Source of the DNA: Rugamonas rivuli | GTDB lineage: Bacteria; Pseudomonadota; Gammaproteobacteria; Burkholderiales; Burkholderiaceae_D | Length of the DNA: 64,000 nt | Assembly: GCF_009380165.1 (NCBI RefSeq) | Contig: NZ_WHUF01000003.1 | Coordinates: forward strand, 620,001 to 684,000 | Direction: 5' to 3' | Shown: one piece after another, positions 59,058 to 64,000 of the stretch | Layout of the letters: each line of letters begins with the position of its first letter | Numbering within the stretch: the first letter of the stretch is position 1 | Program-made: the position numbers and the translations under genes | Notes under the pieces: model-generated | The model's input: only the letters and a program-made list of their open reading frames with translations | What the model was told of the DNA's origin: nothing | Databases searched by the model: none

Positions 59058-60785
59058 CTAAGGTTGTTGCAGACGCTTGATGCGTCCCTGTGTTTCGCTG
59101 CGGCCGGCCGGCTTGCCGTACTGTTCGCGCCGGGTCAGATAATCGGTCAGCGCATCGATATCGCGGATATTGGTCTCGGCGCGGTTGGCGCCCAGGGTGA
59201 AGGCCGGGAAGGCGTCGCCGCCCTCGGCCAGGAAGTTGTTGACCACCACGCGGTAGACCGTGCCGTTCTCGATCGGCACGCCGTTCAGCATCAGCGTATC
59301 GGCCAGCACCTTGCTGCCCTCGCCGCGCCGTGGATCCCAGGTGTAGCTGAAGCCATCCGACACCTGCAGCAGGCCGCGCGTGATATCGCGGCCGCCGTGC
59401 CATTGCTGCTCCAGCAGTTCGCGGATCTGCGCGCCGCGCAGGTTCATCACCACCAGCGAATTCGTGTACGGCAGCGCCGCCAGCAACTGGCCGACGTTGA
59501 CGCGGTTGCCCGCGCCGGTATCGAGGTCATGCCGCAAGGAGCCGTTGTTGACGAAGGCGATCTGCGCGCCGTAGGGACGGCCAGCGGCCAGCGTGGCGTC
59601 CGTGACCAGGTCGCCCAATGCGGACTCGCCGTCGTCCTGCTTCTCGCGCGGTACGCTCGGCACGGCCAGCGCCGCCACTGGACGCGCCAGCGCACTGGCG
59701 CTGCGGTCGCGCACCGTTTTCAGATAGGCGTCCAGCGCCGGATTGGCTGGCCAGGTCCCGGGGATCATCACCTCCTGGCGCGCGCTGACGTCGCGCAGCG
59801 TATTGCTGGCGGTATCGACTGAGAGCTTGATGCGCGACAGGACGTGGCCGCCCATGTCGGACTGCGTCACCAGCCGTCCGTCCACGCGGCACAGATAGCC
59901 GCGATGCGAATGGCCGCTGACCACCAGCCGTATCGCCGGATCGAGGCGCTTGACCACGTCCACAATGGGGCCGGTCAGGTGACTGCACTCCTGCTGGTCG
60001 AATTTATCGGTGGTGCGGCCGCCCTGGTGGATCAGCACCACGAACACGCCCACGCCCTGCTTGCGCAATTCCGGCAGTTGGCGGTTGATGGCGTCCGCCT
60101 CGTCGACGAAGTCCAGGCCGGCGATGCCGGAGGCCGGCGCCTTCTCGGTGGCGTCGCGCAGCACCGCGCCGATGAAGCCGATCTTGACGCCGTGCGCCTG
60201 CTCGATCTTGTAGGCCGGCAGCAGCGGCTTTTTCGTCACCATGTCGATGACGTTGGCGGCCAGGTACTGGAACTTGGCGCCGCCGTAGGGATTCTCAAGT
60301 TTGCAGGCCTTGTCGGCGCGCGGCGAATTGCAGCCGCCCTTTTGCTGGCGCAGCAGCTCCACCCGGCCGGCGTCGAATTCATGGTTGCCGACCGAGCTGG
60401 CGCGCAGTCCCAGCAAGTCCATCGCGGCGATGGTCGGTTCGTCGGCCCACATCGACGAGATCGCAGGGCTGGCGCCGATCAGATCACCGGCGCCGACCAG
60501 CAGCAGCTCGGGATCGGCCTTGCGCCAGGCTTGCAGCGCGGCGCCCAGCGTGTCGATGCCGCCGGCGACGATGGTGCGCGGTGCGCCGCCATTGGCGCTG
60601 TCGAGCACATATTTGCTCGCTTCGATATTGCCGTGGAAATCGTTCAGCGTCACCAGTTCGATATCGGTGACGCCCGGCTGCGGCGCCGGCTTGAACAGGG
60701 TGCAGGAAGACAGGGCCAGCGCGGCGCAGGCAGGCAGGACCAGCAAGGGCCGCAGCGCGCGCGCCGGCAGGGAAAGCTTGTTCAT
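59058..60785 (-). CDS. Lipoprotein 5'-nucleotidase / metallophosphatase (UshA-like)
   Basis: This 575-residue protein has a lipoprotein signal ending in ALSSC. The N-terminal metallophosphatase domain has LNDFHGNIE, GAGDLIGASP, GNHEFDAG, VLIHQGGR and SGHSHRGY as dinuclear metal sites. The C-terminal 5'-nucleotidase substrate domain has FVNNGSLRHDLDTG. It removes phosphate from mononucleotides at the envelope, yielding nucleosides and Pi. It is second in a row of envelope nucleic-acid genes on this strand, after the TonB receptor. Confidence 0.93.
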   Translation of the reverse strand: MNKLSLPARALRPLLVLPACAALALSSCTLFKPAPQPGVTDIELVTLNDFHGNIEASKYVLDSANGGAPRTIVAGGIDTLGAALQAWRKADPELLLVGAGDLIGASPAISSMWADEPTIAAMDLLGLRASSVGNHEFDAGRVELLRQQKGGCNSPRADKACKLENPYGGAKFQYLAANVIDMVTKKPLLPAYKIEQAHGVKIGFIGAVLRDATEKAPASGIAGLDFVDEADAINRQLPELRKQGVGVFVVLIHQGGRTTDKFDQQECSHLTGPIVDVVKRLDPAIRLVVSGHSHRGYLCRVDGRLVTQSDMGGHVLSRIKLSVDTASNTLRDVSARQEVMIPGTWPANPALDAYLKTVRDRSASALARPVAALAVPSVPREKQDDGESALGDLVTDATLAAGRPYGAQIAFVNNGSLRHDLDTGAGNRVNVGQLLAALPYTNSLVVMNLRGAQIRELLEQQWHGGRDITRGLLQVSDGFSYTWDPRRGEGSKVLADTLMLNGVPIENGTVYRVVVNNFLAEGGDAFPAFTLGANRAETNIRDIDALTDYLTRREQYGKPAGRSETQGRIKRLQQP

Positions 60786-60897
60786 CTAACGTTACTCCGG
60801 ATGCGGCAGCCGCCCTGATGGCGGCGACCATATGCGAACGTCGCGCGCGGCGCTCGCATATGGCCGGATCGAAAACAACCCGGCCCGAAAACGACAA

Positions 60898-60913
60898 CAG
60901 GCCCGAAGGCCTG
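60898..60913 (-). terminator. UUCG-loop hairpin between TonB receptor and 5'-nucleotidase
   Basis: On the minus strand CAGGCC-TTCG-GGCCTG forms a perfect 6-bp stem with a stable UUCG tetraloop, followed by TTGTCGTTTT. A second perfect 7-bp stem (GGTCTGG/CCAGACC, 60927-60948) lies between it and the receptor stop. Together they could terminate most receptor transcripts and leave the nuclease genes at lower level or under a separate promoter in 60786-60890. Confidence 0.6.
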
Positions 60914-60958
60914 CCTGTCAGATAAGGTCTGGCGCATGCACCAGACCGGTATCTTAAC

Positions 60959-63352
60959 TTAGAAGTCGACGCGCAGCGTTGCCGACACGAAGCGTGGAGC
61001 GCCCAGGTAGTAGAACACGCCCTTAGCCGTGACGCCTGGATAGGCGGTGGCGTTGGTCACGGACTGCGACGATGGGTTGCGGTACTGACGATCCAGCAGG
61101 TTCGACACGTTCAGGGTCAGCTTAGGATTCTTGAAGAATTCGCCGCTTGGGAACTGGTAGCCAGCGTCGAAGTCGACGGTGGTGTAGCCAGGAACCAGTT
61201 CGTCGTTGGCCAGGGTCGCCTGCTGGTTGCTGGTGACTTTAGCTTTCAGACGGGTGTACCAGCTGTTGGTCTCGTACGAAGCCGACAGGCCGCCCTTCCA
61301 TTTCGGGGTCAGTGGGAACTGGTTGCCCTTGGTTGGCAGGTAGATGCCTTTACCGGCTTGCAGGTTTTCCTGGATCTCGCTGCTGCTGTAACCCAGCGAA
61401 GCGTAGAACGACCAGCCGTTGACCGGGGTGTTACCCGCTTCAACTTCGAAGCCCTTGTTCTTCACCTTGCCGACGTTGGTCAGCGTGGAGGTTTGCGAGT
61501 TCGGGTCGAAGGCGGTTGCCTGGCGATCCTTGAAGTCGCTGAAGAAGATGGTGGCCTGGGTGGTGATGGCGGTCGTCTGGTGACGGTAGCCCATGTCCAG
61601 GTTCATCGAGGTTTCTTGACGCACGTCGCCCAGCAGGGTCGGCAGGTTGTTGATCAGCGACAGGTTGCCGTTGGTGGTCGAGTACACGAAGTTAGGTGGC
61701 GCCTTCATGTTCTTGGCCAGGCTGGCGAACAGCTGGTCGTCGTTGGTGATGCGATAACGCAGACCCAACTGTGGCAGCAGAGTCGAGTAGGTCTTCTGGT
61801 AGTTGTAGGTGATGCCCGAGTTCGGCGCGGTCTGGCTGTTGCCTTCGTTGGCGTAGTTGGTGAAGTCGCGTTTGACGTGCGGAGTACGCAGGCCTACGTT
61901 GACGGTCAACTTGTCGTCGATGAAGGTGGCGGTGTCTTGCACGAAGCCCTGGAAGGCGGTCGAGATGCTCTTCCAGTCGCGCGATTCGTACAGCGAACCG
62001 TCAGGACGGGTCACCAGGTTGTCGCGCAGCCAGACATCGCTAGGCTCGCCATTGGCGCCGATTTTTTCCATCGGGCCGGTTTGCTTGTGGGTAGCGCGCT
62101 CATACCAGAAGCCCGCCAGGATCTGGTGGTTGTTCCAGTTGTGGGTCACGGATACCGAAGCGCCTGGACGCTGGGTACGGGTGATCGAACCGCTGTAGAC
62201 CCAGACTTTGTCCAGGGTGTCGCCGTCGCCGTTCAGGTCGACGCCGACGAATTTGCCGGTGGCCGGGTTCAGGAATGCATTTTCCTGTTGCAGTTTCTGC
62301 TGCACGCCGCCGGTGCCGTAGCCGTACCAGAAGTAAGGCAGGAACTTGATGTCGGTGTTTTCGCCGATGCGGAACTTGGCGGTCGCCGAAGCGATCACGT
62401 TTTCGAACGGGTTCAGTGCCAGCTTGTAGAAGGAGTCGGCGTTGTTCTGTGCCGGATCGCTCACTGCCTTGCCTGGGCTCGCTGGTGCGTGGCCGATGAA
62501 GGAAGTGGTGTAGTCGTAGTAATAACCGTTCTTCGCCAGGTCAGCCAGGTTGAAGGTGCTGAAGTTGTTGTTGACGGCGCGGTTATACAGCACGGTACCG
62601 TGGATGTAGTTGAAGCGGTCCCAATCGTAGTTGAAGCCGATGTCCATGTGCTTGCGATTGGCTTCGCCTGCACCCTTCCACTTGTCCGACTTGGCTTGCG
62701 AAACCGAAACGAAGACCTTGGCCTTGTTGTTCCAGAAGCGGCCGGTGTCGTAGCGCAGGTAGGTTTTGAACATGCTCAGCTCACCCAGCGTCTGGGCCAC
62801 GCGGAAGCGCTGCTTGTCTTCCGGTTCGCAGGTGGTGATGCCGAAGTTACCGCCGGTGGCGCCAACTTGTGGGGAGTCGACGTCGGTCGAACCCTGGGTC
62901 ACGAAGGTGGTGCAGGTGTTTTCCTGGTCGACGTATTCTTGTGGGAATACAGCGAAGTTACCCGAGTCGTTCACTGGAACGCCGTTAATGGTCGCACCGA
63001 TCTGGTCGCTGTTGAAGCCGCGCAGGGTCAGACCGCCGCCGAACAGGCCGGTCGAATCGTAGCTGTAGGTGTTCACTGCTGGCAGCAGGGCCAGAGCGTC
63101 GTAGGCGTTGCCGGTAGGACGCTGTTTCGCCAGTTCCTCGGCGGTAACGGTCGAACGTGCTTTTGGCACGTCTTCCTGCACCATCAGGCCCATACCGACT
63201 TTGCGGCCGGTAATGGTCACGGTTTCGGTGGCTGGCTTGGCGGCCGGAGCGGCGTCGGACTGTGCGAACGCGGCGCCCATGCAGACCATCTGGCAGGCCA
63301 GAGCGACCAGGCTCAGACGCAGCTTCGGATTGTGTTTAACGGCGGATTGCAT
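60959..63352 (-). CDS. TonB-dependent outer membrane receptor upstream of nucleic-acid degradation genes
   Basis: This 797-residue receptor has a signal peptide (LVALACQMVCMGAAFAQ), a TonB-box-like ETVTITGRKVGM, a plug (about 65-200, GLTLRGFNSDQIGATINGVP) and a beta barrel ending in ATLRVDF. A Cys pair in the plug (NTCTTF and ITTCEPE) may form a disulfide. It imports a ligand across the outer membrane. The genes downstream suggest nucleotides, oligonucleotides or nucleosides. The upstream region 63353-63954 is long and AT-rich. Confidence 0.92.
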   Translation of the reverse strand: MQSAVKHNPKLRLSLVALACQMVCMGAAFAQSDAAPAAKPATETVTITGRKVGMGLMVQEDVPKARSTVTAEELAKQRPTGNAYDALALLPAVNTYSYDSTGLFGGGLTLRGFNSDQIGATINGVPVNDSGNFAVFPQEYVDQENTCTTFVTQGSTDVDSPQVGATGGNFGITTCEPEDKQRFRVAQTLGELSMFKTYLRYDTGRFWNNKAKVFVSVSQAKSDKWKGAGEANRKHMDIGFNYDWDRFNYIHGTVLYNRAVNNNFSTFNLADLAKNGYYYDYTTSFIGHAPASPGKAVSDPAQNNADSFYKLALNPFENVIASATAKFRIGENTDIKFLPYFWYGYGTGGVQQKLQQENAFLNPATGKFVGVDLNGDGDTLDKVWVYSGSITRTQRPGASVSVTHNWNNHQILAGFWYERATHKQTGPMEKIGANGEPSDVWLRDNLVTRPDGSLYESRDWKSISTAFQGFVQDTATFIDDKLTVNVGLRTPHVKRDFTNYANEGNSQTAPNSGITYNYQKTYSTLLPQLGLRYRITNDDQLFASLAKNMKAPPNFVYSTTNGNLSLINNLPTLLGDVRQETSMNLDMGYRHQTTAITTQATIFFSDFKDRQATAFDPNSQTSTLTNVGKVKNKGFEVEAGNTPVNGWSFYASLGYSSSEIQENLQAGKGIYLPTKGNQFPLTPKWKGGLSASYETNSWYTRLKAKVTSNQQATLANDELVPGYTTVDFDAGYQFPSGEFFKNPKLTLNVSNLLDRQYRNPSSQSVTNATAYPGVTAKGVFYYLGAPRFVSATLRVDF

Positions 63353-63954
63353 TAAGGGAACTCCCAGTTTATGTAAAAAAATTTATTGTGTTCTTCGATG
63401 CCTGAACCGGACGGGCTTGTGGCCTTCGGTCACATTCTTGACACAAAGTGCCCATGACATCACAAAATTGTAACCAGTAAATATTTCATCAACATGACAA
63501 GAAGTCAGTTGATCAGACTGTCACGACCTTGTCTGACTGACATCTGCATGCAACACCCGCAAAACTGCGACAAAGTTGGCAGTTTGTAAGCATATCAAGC
63601 AACTATGCATCAGCAAAAAATGCGTGACAAATACGATTTACTTTAGGGATTTATACGAAAGCGATATAAATGGGGCGCTGAACCGCGCAGGTTTCGCTCT
63701 GTAAGCGAGGCGCATCTTTAAGGGGAGCATTATAGTTGACGGTTCACCGCTTGAAATAAATTCATTCGGAAAACGCACAAAGCTGGTGCGGGCTTGCCCG
63801 CAGATGTCGCAATGTTGCCACACTTTAGCAGGAGTATGACAAAGATGACAAGCCGCGCGAAAAGCGGCTTAAGGGGGAATTAGATTTGTAACACTAATTT
63901 GCTCGTCGCGGCAGCGCAACATCCGGGACCGGCCGCGCCGGCCCCGGAGCGGAC
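63353..63954. other. Long AT-rich upstream region of the TonB receptor, no gene seen
   Basis: These about 600 nt carry no convincing coding region. The receptor promoter is expected near the A/T-rich 63356-63480 and 63590-63670. TGACA occurs seven times (four in 63439-63542, one at 63625, two at 63837-63850) without regular spacing. A hairpin AAGCCGC/GCGGCTT at about 63852-63872 lies where a terminator of the next minus-strand gene would be. Confidence 0.5.
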
Positions 63955-64000
63955 TCAGCGGCCCTTGGCGATCGGGGCGGCGGCGATCGCTGCCTCGAAT
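63955..64000 (-). CDS. 3' end of a minus-strand gene cut by the window edge
   Basis: Reading the minus strand inward from the window edge gives an open frame FEAAIAAAPIAKGR followed by TGA at 63955-63957. Codon choice is GC-rich like the neighbouring genes, and GC-rich inverted repeats just downstream (about 63928-63947 and 63852-63872) would suit a terminator. Only 14 codons are visible, so no family can be named. Confidence 0.35.
   Translation of the reverse strand, partial: FEAAIAAAPIAKGR

Noticed and set aside
63439..63542. Possible Pho box upstream of the TonB receptor (four TGACA within about 100 bp)
   Set aside because: Phosphate control would make sense, but the half-sites are 16, 40 and 43 bp apart, not the 11-bp periodicity of a Pho box.
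63638..63823. 61-codon minus-strand frame in the right-hand intergenic region
   Set aside because: No good ribosome binding site, no family resemblance, and it crosses short inverted repeats; treated as chance.

Overview
This GC-rich, gene-dense window is most consistent with a betaproteobacterium of the Burkholderiales, probably Oxalobacteraceae (Duganella/Massilia-like). That placement is an inference from family content: PEP-CTERM sorting, a TorF-type putative porin, two TonB receptors, periplasmic cytochrome-coupled dehydrogenases and the base composition. No rRNA or tRNA gene is visible.

The window reads almost end to end as a nucleic-acid, nucleoside and nucleobase utilisation region. 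Region A (1-6324) has a fused OHCU decarboxylase/allantoate amidohydrolase (end of purine ring catabolism) facing a three-gene periplasmic molybdenum hydroxylase (Mo subunit, 2Fe-2S subunit, triheme cytochrome c). Region B (6403-22716) is the reductive pyrimidine pathway on the minus strand: PreT/PreA dihydropyrimidine dehydrogenase, NCS1 permease, dihydropyrimidinase and beta-ureidopropionase. Upstream of these lie an omega-aminotransferase, alanine dehydrogenase and (methyl)malonate-semialdehyde dehydrogenase, which would take beta-alanine to acetyl-CoA. A MocR-type and a RutR-like TetR-type regulator are divergent, with an 11-bp inverted repeat between. A PAS-GGDEF-EAL protein and a TPR/glycosyltransferase-like protein trail the pyrimidine genes.

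Region C (22679-27417) is a mixed stretch: a PEP-CTERM choice-of-anchor A protein, a GNAT acetyltransferase, a small membrane protein with a LytS/LytTR two-component pair, and two VOC proteins. Region D (27422-38199) is nucleoside catabolism: purine nucleoside phosphorylase, deoB, deoC, an ALDH16-like two-domain aldehyde dehydrogenase, deoA, cdd and an unusual two-domain deaminase, with pseudouridine kinase and glycosidase divergent. Region E (38228-43899) holds a LysR regulator, pyroglutamyl peptidase, a DUF979/DUF969 membrane pair and a TonB receptor. Region F (44444-50311) has a transaldolase and a BMP-family nucleoside-type ABC importer. Region G (50325-56743) has a cytochrome c, NUDIX hydrolase, DeoR regulator, single-HKD nuclease, chemoreceptor, TorF-like protein and an SBP-like periplasmic protein.

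Region H (56759-63352) is the most interesting part. A TonB receptor is followed on the same strand by a lipoprotein 5'-nucleotidase, an exported double-HKD protein whose motifs resemble the animal PLD3/PLD4 exonucleases, and an S1/P1 nuclease translationally coupled to it. Together these look like an extracellular/periplasmic nucleic-acid degradation and uptake module. It would feed the ABC importer, the nucleoside phosphorylases and the base-degradation genes elsewhere in the window.
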